Source: Aculops lycopersici | Taxonomy: Eukaryota; Arthropoda; Arachnida; Trombidiformes; Eriophyidae | NCBI GenBank assembly: GCA_015350385.1 | Contig: WNKI01000001.1 | Location: 8,394,265-8,458,264, forward strand | Length of the DNA stretch: 64,000 bases | Direction of reading: 5' to 3' | Shown here: piece after piece, positions 10,552 to 19,747 of the stretch | Position numbering within the stretch: the first letter of the stretch is position 1 | Layout of the letters: the number at the start of each line of letters is the position of its first letter | Notes under the pieces: generated by a model | Database searches by the model: none | The model's input: the letters and a program-made list of their open reading frames with translations, nothing else | What the model was told of the DNA's origin: nothing | Program-made: the position numbers and the translations under genes

Positions 10552-11033
10552 TACGATACTCCCACTTCTTGACACTAGATTAAGCTTCAATTTTTTTGAT
10601 AGGCGGAATATCATCGACAACTTGTCACGACATTCAACGTTGAACTTTATTTGGCAAAAATTTCCAAGGGTATATCTGAGTCAGGATGGAATCAGACCGT
10701 CAGGTGAGTCACATGACTTCATGATAAATTGGACTGAGCAGTCATGAGTATTTTGTGGTGTGTCTATCTCGTGTGATTATTCAACGACCATGGTGTATTA
10801 ATTTGATTTGATTTGATGTGATTGCTATGCTTGGCAACACGGAGTACATTTGCATGGGTTGAGTTTGAGTTGAAAGGGTTACTTTATCAAATTGGTAAGA
10901 ACCGTCTCGGAACGTCCACTCATAAGTTCGTCTCTTGATGTAAAGGTCAACTATCATATAGCAAGATCAGATAGAGAGAGTGAATTGTGAGGCCATAGTA
11001 AGATTTTGTGATGATGTGCATATGTGATTGTAC

Positions 11034-11063
11034 GTCAGACAGATAGTTGTCTATCTGTCTGAC
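11034..11063. repeat. Perfect 13-bp inverted repeat (hairpin)
   Basis: GTCAGACAGATAG (11034-11046), loop TTGT (11047-11050), then the exact reverse complement (11051-11063). Flanking bases do not extend the pairing. It lies 430 bp beyond the PHACTR stop codon on the minus strand and about 760 bp beyond the CPT1 stop. Confidence 0.95.
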
Positions 11064-11492
11064 CATGTCCAAGATTTTGAAAGTATAAGTTTGGTGGCTT
11101 GCATCACTTGCTTATGCATCGATGAAGTTGATTGAATCATGATCTTATATTGAGTAAGACAGTAGTGGATCTTAGAAGTCCCGTGGTCAAGGTTGAATCT
11201 GAGATAAAAGGTTGAAGTTTTCCTTGAGGCTCGAGGTTAAAGTTTTGGTTGATTAGTTTCTTTGTTTGTTCCGTGTGATAGGTTCATGATGTCACTAATA
11301 ATGTCATTCTATAAGGAGTTCTCTCTGAATGTATTTCTAGTAATAATGGTAGTAGTGAGTAGCCATTGGAAGTGATAAAAATTGGTTGGTTACTTCTAGA
11401 ATAGGAATCAATCATTTTCATTCAAAGAGGCATGGAAAAATTATCCACACTATGAGATCGAGACCTTGATTTCGATAGTTAGTTTGAAACAC

Positions 11493-12386
11493 TCAAGGCG
11501 CATGGTATCTGGTCATATGTTTGCTTAGTTCGTGAACCTTCATTTCGCTACTCTTATACTCGTTCAGCTCCTGTCTAATAGCAGCCTTCTCTTTGCTTGT
11601 TAATCTGGTCCAAGGTTTGTCTGCTCGCCTATCATAATCTTGCGCCTCAGAGACCTCAACAAAATCACTGAATCTCATGATACGCCTTTGTTTTAACTCA
11701 TCAACCGATGGCCTAATGCTTAGCTTCCTAGTTAAAGTTTCTTTCTTCTCTTCTAGTTCCTGCTGGAGTTCCTGCTCACTTTTGTTAACAATGATATGCC
11801 TCTGTTCTAGCTCATCGGCCGTTGGTCTTAAGCTCAGTTTTCTAGTTAAAATCTGACTAACTGCCTCGCGGCGCTTCCTCCACTCCTCAGGTCCAATTTT
11901 ATCCGACTCTAGGTGGTCATAGTTTTTGGCACTGTTGTTTTGGATTTGGTTTGTGGTGCTACTATTATTTGGTGATTGTATATTCTTTGTCTTCAAAGGA
12001 TCATCACAAGTTTGCTGCTGTTGTTGTTGATGGTCACTAATATTATTATGGTCGTGCTGCTTGCCGCCATCGCCACCACCTCCGTCTTCATCTTGACCGG
12101 CTCCGTTGACAAGCGAATTCGACTTGTCATTTTGCTTTGAATTATCGGTGTAATCAATGTTGTCGATCGGTGGCTCGACTTTAACATCCGGGACGGGCCT
12201 CTCATTTCCGATTATGTCCTGCAAAATATCCGTTGCCTTTCCCTTGCGCCTGAGCTCAAACCAAAGCGAGTGCAATTTTTGCAACACCATAAGGTTGCCC
12301 TTTATTTTGAATTTGGACATCTTGAAAGTTTCACTGGTAGAAGAAGTAACAGATTGATTAGTAGTCTTTACTATTCCTGTCACCAT
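11493..12386 (-). CDS. PHACTR: Phosphatase and actin regulator (PHACTR), short form
   Basis: 297 aa with ATG at 12386. PHACTR proteins bind G-actin through RPEL motifs and protein phosphatase 1 through a C-terminal segment, linking actin dynamics to dephosphorylation. The C-terminus carries two RPEL repeats (ILTRKLSLRPTADELEQRHI and TLTRKLSIRPSVDELKQRRI). The second runs into the family block RFSDFVEVSEAQDYDRRADKPWTRLT and the PP1-binding end (SSEMKVHELSKHMTRYHAP). The N-terminal half is Asn/Gln/Asp-rich and not conserved. Human PHACTRs are about 580 aa with one N-terminal and three C-terminal RPELs; the N-terminal RPEL and one C-terminal repeat are missing here. An upstream exon cannot be excluded. 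It converges on CPT1 and diverges from eIF4E. Confidence 0.93.
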   Translation of the reverse strand: MVTGIVKTTNQSVTSSTSETFKMSKFKIKGNLMVLQKLHSLWFELRRKGKATDILQDIIGNERPVPDVKVEPPIDNIDYTDNSKQNDKSNSLVNGAGQDEDGGGGDGGKQHDHNNISDHQQQQQQTCDDPLKTKNIQSPNNSSTTNQIQNNSAKNYDHLESDKIGPEEWRKRREAVSQILTRKLSLRPTADELEQRHIIVNKSEQELQQELEEKKETLTRKLSIRPSVDELKQRRIMRFSDFVEVSEAQDYDRRADKPWTRLTSKEKAAIRQELNEYKSSEMKVHELSKHMTRYHAP

Positions 12387-13241
12387 GACTTGTGCGTGAT
12401 CTTCATTATAATAGATATATAAGTCAATCGATTTTGTTTATAGTTGCCGTGATAAAAAGTTTTCGCTTTGGCCGCTTTGTTTCCCTATGGTTTCTCTAAC
12501 AGTGACTGCATGCAATAGAATTACTGTCTTTCTGGAGCGTATCTGTGATAATACTCCTGAATAAATGGATCAATGTATTATTAATAATGAATTACAAATA
12601 TTTGACTTGCCGGCCAACGCAACTTTATATTTTCCGAGCCGAATACATAATTTCTTTGCGCTGCCTTTAGCTGATGAAGTTGTTTACGTTTCTCTGGATC
12701 AGTCTCCTAGTTCCCATGGATTCCAATGTACATGTTCTATGAGTGCCTCTACGGCGATCGTTAACGGCATCAACTCTGCCGCCGTTGCCGCTTCATCGGC
12801 CATCGCATCAATGCTGCAAATTCAGATGTTGCTGCCAGTGGTAGAGGATTTGAGTTTGCGTACGGATTTTGGATTGGGTTGATAGCAAGCGGGTGAGCGG
12901 GTGAGCGAGTGACGTTTGGTTTTCTTTGCTCGCTCATCATCATTCTCTTTCAGTGGCTTCTGTTTGTGTTAGGGCATTTGAACTTCGCGCTTGCGTGCAA
13001 CGCAACAGCATGGGGTATATGTAATGCATTGACTTGTGTGTCTGTTTGATGTGAAAGAAAAGTACAGAGTAAAATTTATACATTGAGTAGGCTGGTTCAA
13101 ATATCTCCCGTTCGCATTTGCGCTTTAACTTCCTCACAGGATAACAAATCAAACTTATCTATCTATACTATTTATCACTCACTTCATAGTGGGCCAACCC
13201 TTATACTGTTATTTATATTATCTAAATAGCCAAGATACAAC
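12387..13241. other. Divergent promoter region PHACTR/eIF4E
   Basis: 855 bp between two divergent start codons, so both promoters must lie here or further out. It contains an ATG-initiated frame at 12565-12882 (+, 105 aa) with no recognisable domain and Ala/Ser-rich composition, which I regard as unsupported. The downstream half includes AT-rich sequence next to the eIF4E start. Confidence 0.5.
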
Positions 13242-13922
13242 ATGTCAATTCTAACAGCATCAGCGCCATCGACTGGAGCGACCTCGGCGCCCGTAGCCGG
13301 CGTTGTCAACAACAACGAAAATGAACACTTGCTTGAACACAAATGGGTACTCTGGTTCAGGCCACCTGTTCCACATACAAACTCATCAACGCCAAGCAAA
13401 AATTGGGAGAACAGTCAGAAGAAAATGTTTGAGGCCGAGAGTGTTGAGCAATTTTGGCGCGAGTTTCACAAAGTTCCGAGAATTAGACCAGGCCATTCGG
13501 TAAACTGCGATTACTCTCTGTTCAAGAGTGGCGTTATGCCAGCTTGGGAGGATGACTTCAACAAGAATGGAGGACGATGGACCTATAACATTGAGCGTCG
13601 CAATGTTTCTACTCACAATATACCCAAGATGATCGAACAAGCTTGGCTCGATGTGATGCTTTGTCTCATTGGAGAACAATTCGAAGAGTATGGCGAGAGT
13701 ATTGCCGGAGGAGTTGTTGGTATTAGACAGCCAAAGGGGACAAAATCAAACACTGATATGAGCGCCAAGATCCACATTTGGACCAAGGATGCCAATGACC
13801 AAGCCGGCAACCAAAAGATTGGAGAAATTTTGAAGCATATTCTCCACGCTGGTGATGGCCAGCTCACCTTCTCGCCTCACGAATCTACCGGTGGCAAGGG
13901 TCGAATCTACCTGAAGTTGTGA
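13242..13922 (+). CDS. eIF4E: Translation initiation factor eIF4E (class I)
   Basis: 226 aa, single exon, ATG at 13242. It binds the mRNA 5' m7G cap and recruits eIF4G. A 30-residue variable N-terminus precedes the conserved core. The cap-binding and core tryptophans are visible in HKWVLWF, SKNWENS, VEQFWREF, MPAWEDDFNKNGGRW and IHIWTKD. Presence of Trp in the NWENS and MPAWEDD positions places it with class I eIF4E rather than the 4EHP class. The family helix WLDVMLCLIGEQFEEYGE is also present. A short insertion lies in the loop after IRQPKGTK compared with the human protein. AATAAA at 14047. Confidence 0.96.
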   Translation: MSILTASAPSTGATSAPVAGVVNNNENEHLLEHKWVLWFRPPVPHTNSSTPSKNWENSQKKMFEAESVEQFWREFHKVPRIRPGHSVNCDYSLFKSGVMPAWEDDFNKNGGRWTYNIERRNVSTHNIPKMIEQAWLDVMLCLIGEQFEEYGESIAGGVVGIRQPKGTKSNTDMSAKIHIWTKDANDQAGNQKIGEILKHILHAGDGQLTFSPHESTGGKGRIYLKL

Positions 13923-14493
13923 GGGTGTTTTGTTCCGGAGTTTACCCCCAAAACTTCTCTTTCTAAGCCCTTATTATTAACAACTATTATTACCACCTTT
14001 ATCCAAACCCCTCGAGGAGGGATGTTCATGTGCATCATAGATTATGAATAAAATACATCTATATATAAAATATTTTTTATGAAAAGTTTAGATTTTCGAT
14101 TCCAAGTTTATCCAACTTTACTTTGTAGTCTTTGATCTGTTAATACTGATGATTATCATTTTCAAGCGATCCGTATAGCTTTGGTCAGATAACCCAACTC
14201 TTGAAACCGATAAGTTAACATTACTGCCCCAGCACACAGAGTGGCTTCACTCAATGCGCATCGTACTGTATTTGTTTTCTTTGCGAAGAAATCAAGCCAA
14301 GAAAAATGCGATTCGAGTAGAACTGAAAGCGATGGAAGTTCATCATTTTATAATTGTATATTGGTGGGGTATTCAATATCAATATTAAGCTAACCATATC
14401 TAGAATAACATACAGAATCATCTCGAGTGAACAACACAACTATATTGTAGACTTGCATGAAGGTGACAAAGTGATCCAAATAAGCAGACCACA
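13923..14493. other. eIF4E 3' flank / elongin C 5' flank
   Basis: 570 bp, AT-rich, between two plus-strand genes. It contains an eIF4E AATAAA (14047-14052). Nothing else recognised. Confidence 0.6.
14047..14052 (+). promoter_or_regulatory. Polyadenylation signal, eIF4E
   Basis: AATAAA about 125 bases after the eIF4E stop codon. Confidence 0.65.
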
Positions 14494-14826
14494 ATGACGG
14501 CTATTCCTTCAAATCGTCTTGACGGTCAGGACACCTCTTTCATCAGACTCATATCCCAGGATGGACATGAGTTCATAATCAAGAGAGATTATGCCTTGAT
14601 CAGTGTCACCATCAAGGCTATGCTTGATGGACCAGGCAACTTTCAGGAACACGAATCTAACAAAGTTAACTTTAGAGAGATTCCTTCTCATGTGCTAGAG
14701 AAGGTTTGCCAATATTTTATCTACAAAGTCAAGTACACCAACAGTTCAAATGAAATTCCAGACTTTCCAATCGCACCTGAGATTGCTCTTGAACTATTGA
14801 TGGCTTCAAATTTCTTGGATTGTTGA
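14494..14826 (+). CDS. ELOC: Elongin C
   Basis: 110 aa, single exon, ATG at 14494; human elongin C is 112 aa. It is a BTB/Skp1-fold adaptor that pairs with elongin B and links SOCS/VHL-box substrate receptors to Cullin-2/5 ubiquitin ligases, and is also part of elongin, an RNA polymerase II elongation factor. Diagnostic blocks are FIRLISQDGHEFIIKRDYAL, TIKAMLDGPG, NKVNFREIPSHVLEKVCQYF and the C-terminal PEIALELLMASNFLDC, which ends the protein exactly as in the family. It converges on the BMP gene with only 146 bp between stop codons. Confidence 0.97.
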   Translation: MTAIPSNRLDGQDTSFIRLISQDGHEFIIKRDYALISVTIKAMLDGPGNFQEHESNKVNFREIPSHVLEKVCQYFIYKVKYTNSSNEIPDFPIAPEIALELLMASNFLDC

Positions 14827-14972
14827 AGAAAATTGTAACAAATTAAATATTGATTAAATATTACATATACAGATTTGGCAGTGACGCCTTGATTTCAGAC
14901 CACCAAACCAATGAGACTTATACAATTCTTCTTGAATCTACAACTTGCTATTGATCGCAACAACCAAATCCT

Positions 14973-16535
14973 TTAGAAGCAACCACATGATTGAACAATC
15001 ATATTTCTATACTTTTTCAGCACAACATTTGCAAAGTCGTCATAGTACAACACTGTGATCGGTTGTAGTCTTGAGGGTACACAACATGGTTCCGGTATAG
15101 ATGGTGTAAGTAAATGTGCCAGCATTTGTACAATAGCATGATTAGTGCTGTTTAAAGTTGCCGGCAGGGGAAATGGGCACCTGCCGGCACAGTGGTAGGC
15201 CTCGAAACCATCCGGTGCGATTATCCAATCGTTCCATTTCAAGTCTGTGAATGATACGTAGAAAGGATGCTTGTTGCAGAATTTAACATGATATGGATTT
15301 CTAAACTTAGTCCTATTTGAAGGCTTATCATGAGATTTGACACTTGGTGAGGGTGTTTGTTTTAACGAACGCCTATGTCTTCCATCCGGTGTAATTGAAA
15401 GTGGATAGTCAGCAGCCCGAAGCTCCTCAATGTAACTCTTCAGCTGGCTTTCCGTCGCGTAAGATGTGATGGTTTCCTTTGATCTCCTGGGCGCATCCCG
15501 AGTAAATAGGTAGACGACGAGGTAAGGGTTGAGTTCATTGGGTACATCATCCAAATTGAGTAGGCCATATCTTGATGGCTTGATTTTCTTCTCCTTGGCG
15601 TCCAGGGCGTAGAGCTCAAAGTTGATAGAACTACCACTGGAGTTGGTGAACTCTGATTGGTTGTTTGCCCAATCTTTTAGAACATCAGTTACATTCAAAG
15701 TAACCCAACCGTGGTATTTTGGGTTCACGACAACACTAGATTCGACAATTTTCTTGCCATTTGCGAAGATGGTCAGTTGAAATGGATTTTTGAAATGTGA
15801 ATCAGAAACATTTCTGAATACTCTTAGTTGGGCCGCTACTATTGGCGATCCACTACCTAAAATTCTACTTATTGATTCACTCAAATTGAAGGCCAATATT
15901 TCATCGCGGTCCGTTGAATCTTGGTTCTTACAGCTGACGATAGTATCTGACTTGTTTATAGCGAGCTGCGTGTCTAAGCCCAACTTTTCATGCTCCTGAC
16001 AGATGCCACGTTCTGGGTCATAGGTAAATGATAAAATAGTTGCCTCACTCGAATTTACAACAAATCTATTCCGGTCAACTGCTTGGAATTTGTCATAAAT
16101 ACTCTTAATGTGCAAGGCGCCTGAATTTGGATTGCGCGCAACTTTATCGGGTTCTTTCTCGACACCTAGAGTATCTAACATAGAACGCTTCAGTAAGCGC
16201 CTAACATCCGGACTCAACCCCTGGGCCGCCAAACTATAACCTTCGCTTGATGATGATTCATATGGTTTGTAAGCCTCACGAACGAGTCGCTCATAGCTAG
16301 ATAATCCTGGTTTTACGCGAGCATCACTGATACCCGAATAGATATCTTCAAAATTGTCAACCTGAGTCTCGCGCTTAAATAGATGGCCACGATTCCAATC
16401 GTCTCGCTCTAGGCCTATGTTATGTAGTTCATCCTGTGGTAGCTCGTTAGCATATAATTGAAGTAAGCTCACAATTGTCGTCGTTACTATAAGAATTATT
16501 GGGAATTTCCGGATTGAACCAACAAACTTCAACAT
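14973..16535 (-). CDS. dpp: BMP2/4/Dpp-type TGF-beta ligand precursor
   Basis: 520 aa, single exon, ATG at 16535 followed by a signal peptide (IILIVTTTIVSLLQLYA). It is a secreted morphogen acting as a disulfide dimer through BMP type I/II receptors and Smads. The prodomain (about residues 40-385) contains the TGFb-propeptide block around the LRVFRNVS and PKYHGWVTLNVTDVLKDW segments and several N-glycosylation sites. A furin-type site, RHRR|S, precedes the mature domain. The mature region has all seven cysteines (CNKHPFYVSF, YHCAGRCPFPL, PEPCCVPS, SCGCF) and the signature NSTNHAIVQ. The spacing NHAIVQ-N13-CC and CPFPL favour BMP2/4/Dpp, but KYRNMIV resembles BMP5-8/Gbb, so the orthology is probable rather than certain. 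Confidence 0.93.
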   Translation of the reverse strand: MLKFVGSIRKFPIILIVTTTIVSLLQLYANELPQDELHNIGLERDDWNRGHLFKRETQVDNFEDIYSGISDARVKPGLSSYERLVREAYKPYESSSSEGYSLAAQGLSPDVRRLLKRSMLDTLGVEKEPDKVARNPNSGALHIKSIYDKFQAVDRNRFVVNSSEATILSFTYDPERGICQEHEKLGLDTQLAINKSDTIVSCKNQDSTDRDEILAFNLSESISRILGSGSPIVAAQLRVFRNVSDSHFKNPFQLTIFANGKKIVESSVVVNPKYHGWVTLNVTDVLKDWANNQSEFTNSSGSSINFELYALDAKEKKIKPSRYGLLNLDDVPNELNPYLVVYLFTRDAPRRSKETITSYATESQLKSYIEELRAADYPLSITPDGRHRRSLKQTPSPSVKSHDKPSNRTKFRNPYHVKFCNKHPFYVSFTDLKWNDWIIAPDGFEAYHCAGRCPFPLPATLNSTNHAIVQMLAHLLTPSIPEPCCVPSRLQPITVLYYDDFANVVLKKYRNMIVQSCGCF

Positions 16536-17164
16536 GATGGCGATGTCAAAGGTTTGATTGCATGCAGGTTCAAATGCAAATAAGCTGACATTTGGCTTTA
16601 ATTAATATGAGTAATTTACTCTATAGTGAAGATTGATTGAGTTAATTAGTATAATACATTTGTGAATTGATATCAATCAAGAAAATCTCAGGTGATGTTG
16701 TGATTTTTGTCCATTGTTATGGTTAGTGTTTTTGTCCACTCTCCTCTCTCTCTCTTTTCCTATGCATCTAGTCTTCGAAGTTTCGGCAATGCACGCACAG
16801 TGCGTGTTTTCTGGTTGGGGCCACCGTCGGTTTGACGCCTCAATGTCTAGCAGAGTCGGTGGTGCCGTTGCGAACTGCGGCCGGTCAATACGGTTTCCCG
16901 GAGTTACCTGTCCAACTTACCTTATGTATGGACCACTGATTTTTCATTTCGCAGCATAGAGATCGGACAAAAGAACTCATCAAAGGATAAACAAGTATGA
17001 TAGACATTCTACTCTAACTTGGTCAAACAATAAGATGTAAAAATACAAATGTACATTTATTTACGTTTTTGTTTACCAGTTACAAACTTGTTGGGCTTGC
17101 CTAATAGCAATGACAATCGAGTTGTATAAAGATTGACTTGCGGTATTAGTGTAATTTGAAACAT
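16536..17164. other. BMP upstream region / UBE2K 3' flank
   Basis: 630 bp. On the minus strand there is a donor-like site (cataag|gtaagt, exon end at 16921) that could close a non-coding 5' exon of the BMP gene; this is inference. TTTATT at 17056-17061 provides AATAAA on the minus strand for UBE2K. An open frame at 16714-16959 (+) lacks an ATG start and is not supported. Confidence 0.5.
17056..17061 (-). promoter_or_regulatory. Polyadenylation signal, UBE2K
   Basis: AATAAA on the minus strand about 105 bases beyond the UBE2K stop codon. Confidence 0.6.
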
Positions 17165-17842
17165 TCAAGACGAAATGAGTGATTGAGTTGCTCTGTCGAG
17201 ATCCCAATTGTGAGATGAAAGCTCATGGATGGCAGTGAGCTCATCCGTCTGCATGATTTCGACGAGCTTCTTCACTTTGGCATTGAATTCGACAAATTTT
17301 GCAACGGGATAATTTGCGCCCATGGTGACAGTTTTAGCTAGTGGTGGGGCTAATTTGAGACGAGTGTGGATTTGAGTTGTTCCTGGGATTGCAAATCTGT
17401 AAGTCCAATATCTCGCAGTGTGCTTGAACAATTCGTAGTTATCGATGTATTGGCGAGCTACAACAGCATCCTGTGGATCATTAGCCTCGGGTATGGCCAG
17501 TAATGTCTGTAGTGAAAGCATCACTGTCCTAATGGTCATCGCGGCCGCCCATTGATCCTTGAGAATATCTAAACAGATTGCCCCCGTAGCTGAACTAATA
17601 TTTGGATGCCAGATTCGGGTGACAAATTTAACCTTCGGCGGACTAAACGGATATGTATCTGGTATGGTCATTTCAAGATGGAAATTTCCGCCCTCGTATG
17701 GGGTATCTGGTGGTCCATTGACGTACCCCTTCAAGCTAAGAATATTGGATTCATCGGCCTCAATGTAAAACTGAGATCTCATTGCCTCATCCGCGAAGAC
17801 TTCCTTGAACTCTCGTTGAATTCTCTGAGCTGCAATGTTCAT
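17165..17842 (-). CDS. UBE2K: Ubiquitin-conjugating enzyme E2 K (E2-25K type)
   Basis: 225 aa; the start is the ATG at 17842 (NIAAQRIQREFKEV), which matches the conserved family N-terminus; the longer frame upstream has no ATG. Class II E2 with a UBC fold plus C-terminal UBA, known to build Lys48-linked chains. The UBC domain spans residues 1-150: YPFSPPKVKFVTRIWHPNIS, then catalytic Cys90 in GAICLDILKDQWAAAMT. The C-terminal UBA-like segment (about 185-225) keeps ELSSHNWDLDRATQSLIS, but the ubiquitin-contacting MGF motif is replaced by MQT. The linker between UBC and UBA is about 25 residues longer than in human UBE2K (200 aa). Confidence 0.95.
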   Translation of the reverse strand: MNIAAQRIQREFKEVFADEAMRSQFYIEADESNILSLKGYVNGPPDTPYEGGNFHLEMTIPDTYPFSPPKVKFVTRIWHPNISSATGAICLDILKDQWAAAMTIRTVMLSLQTLLAIPEANDPQDAVVARQYIDNYELFKHTARYWTYRFAIPGTTQIHTRLKLAPPLAKTVTMGANYPVAKFVEFNAKVKKLVEIMQTDELTAIHELSSHNWDLDRATQSLISS

Positions 17843-18646
17843 GTTTGCGATTGTGAGGTTGTTCCCTATTTCTATATATCTTTGTAGCACTTTAATTTTC
17901 CCTCGATGATGATATGAATATGACTAAAAGTTATCAGGTAACTATGCTATTTTGGGTTACAAGTTATAGCTCTTTAGGTTAGATGTCCAAGTGTAGAAAT
18001 AAAAATGTGATTGTAGGTTCTTTGGTTACTGCAAGCTAAGGTTAGTTATAATCGGTATCTGGGTATTGCTCTGCTTGTCCAAGTTGTGTGTGCTTGTTGG
18101 TTAAACAGATGATATCACCTTGTTTGGAAATGGTATATGGATAGAGAAGTTAAATAGTGAAGGATATAAAGATAGAATAGAATTATATTTGAATGTTGCC
18201 TTGATCTGTCGTTGAGGGAAATTTGTATTTTTTGAGCGAGCTGAAGAAATTTTCAACCGCCGTAACCAGCGTGGCGCCGTTTTTGTAGTTGAGGCTCGTG
18301 CAACGAAAAACATTACGTACATTGTACATTCGTTGACTTTTAATTTGCGAGTCGATCGAATGAGAATCTCCGCTCTAATTTTGAACGGGTGCAGAAATTT
18401 ATGAGATCTCGTGAAAAGTATCAACACAGGGGAAAAAGTCGCGAAATTTGAGACGATTTCCCTACGAAACGCGCCTAAAAAAACCAAATCAAGTTTTGCG
18501 ACGAACCCGCGCGAAGATTCGCAAAAAAGTCAACGACTGTATTGCGTGTTCTTTTCAACTAGGTTGTGAAACATGAGTATGACAAACGCGATTGTGGACA
18601 TGAGATAATACATAGTGACAATTTATCGGGTACAGTTATTAGCATC
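17843..18646. other. Intergenic region UBE2K/TMEM222
   Basis: 804 bp between two minus-strand genes: UBE2K promoter side and TMEM222 3' side. The part from about 18230 to 18540 is visibly richer in CpG than its surroundings and contains an 8-bp inverted repeat (18494-18501 with 18519-18526). A 128-codon open frame across it has no ATG start and no recognised similarity. Confidence 0.5.
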
Positions 18647-19117
18647 TCACCAATATTTTGTGGTTGATACTATTATGATGAAGAATAGTAACAGTAAGAA
18701 TACACCCCACTGCAGGATGAACCCTCGGAATCCAACATATTTGGAATGTAGGGTCATCAAGAGAAATATGTCAAATTGGTTGTAGTTGGACTTGCCATTA
18801 TACAACATCTCGTTCAATGTATCCGCAACATGATCGTGGCAGTTATTGGTTACAATATTATGATGTCTCTGACAGAATCTATCTGCTGACACTCGGATTG
18901 CGTCATCCCAATCGCGAGCTTGAGCCTTGCTCGGGTCCAATTTGAGATACTTTGTTGGTCTTCCAAATGTAAAATTGTCCACCGCAATGTGGTGGCTACC
19001 TGCAAAGTCATAGATTACTCCTTCGGAGTTTCCAATACCGGTATGACCGATTAGTGGTATGAACCAGCTAATCATTGGAAGCGGCGTCCACACAATTGAA
19101 TACGGGTACCTGTCCAT
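18647..19117 (-). CDS. TMEM222: TMEM222 / RTE1-like (DUF778) membrane protein
   Basis: 156 aa, ATG at 19117. The family (animal TMEM222, plant RTE1) is a small membrane protein of poorly understood function, plant members acting in ethylene-receptor regulation at ER/Golgi. Family blocks seen here are YPYSIVWTPLPMISWFIPLIGHTGI, GVIYDFAGSHHIAVDN, FGRPTKYLKLDP, the WDDAI.VSAD.FCQR segment, TNNCHDHVADTLNEM and a C-terminal hydrophobic helix (FILQWGVFLLLLFFIIIV). Human TMEM222 is about 208 aa; the difference is mainly the variable N-terminus, which could also lie on an upstream exon. It diverges from UBE2L3 with 630 bp between. Confidence 0.92.
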   Translation of the reverse strand: MDRYPYSIVWTPLPMISWFIPLIGHTGIGNSEGVIYDFAGSHHIAVDNFTFGRPTKYLKLDPSKAQARDWDDAIRVSADRFCQRHHNIVTNNCHDHVADTLNEMLYNGKSNYNQFDIFLLMTLHSKYVGFRGFILQWGVFLLLLFFIIIVSTTKYW

Positions 19118-19747
19118 GGTTTTCTTGATCTTTTCGTCTCTTACTAAGTTTCTTATTTTCCTCTTGATTGGCTCGGCGTAAAAACTATCTTTACTTCCGT
19201 TGTGGTTTCTATGGATGTCTTCACAATTTGGCAGTTCGCTGCTCGATGAAAGCTATCTTAGCAGGTCAGCAGGTGGTAAGAACCCGAATTTGTTCGCATT
19301 AGTTAATGCAATCGAAAATCCTCAGGGAAGATCATTATTTTGTAAATGACTCAATATCACTTAGACATTCGAAGACAAATTTATCCAGGGATGCGACTGA
19401 TCACTTGATCCTATTGTCTGATATCAGAGCAAAGCGGAATGCTGAAGCCAGTCGGCGATTTTAGACTTATGTAATCGCTGCGCGCTTTGAATGTGGGCGC
19501 CACTGTATATTGGCCGTGTGCTCGAGAAATTCGCAAAATAATATCCACACAATTGTACACAAAACAATCTAACTATCATACATTCATAAACCTGTAACTC
19601 ATATAATCTTAACTAGACTCATTCATATTAGACTGCATTATACTAACAATCTAACTCACGCTCGTTTATTATTAAACATACCTATTTAGTGATACAATCA
19701 TCATCACGAATAAACCGACTTTCCAGTGTCTATAGCATTGCGCCAAA
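19118..19747. other. Divergent region TMEM222/UBE2L3
   Basis: 630 bp between divergent start codons; it must hold both promoters unless there are distant 5' exons. AT-rich near the UBE2L3 start. No ORF or motif beyond that was recognised. Confidence 0.5.

Larger units (their letters stand above)
10275..11492. other. Convergent intergenic region CPT1/PHACTR
   Basis: 1.2 kb holding the 3' flanks of two converging genes. It has a CPT1-side AATAAA at 10546-10551 and a perfect 13-bp inverted repeat (11034-11063, listed separately). No ORF resembles a protein. Confidence 0.6.

Noticed and set aside
12565..12882. 105-codon ATG frame between PHACTR and eIF4E
   Set aside because: No recognisable domain, Ala/Ser-rich composition, and it lies in a divergent promoter region; length is expected by chance in this composition.
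18101..18487. 128-codon minus-strand frame in the CpG-rich segment
   Set aside because: Starts at TTG, has no convincing similarity; more likely a consequence of composition.
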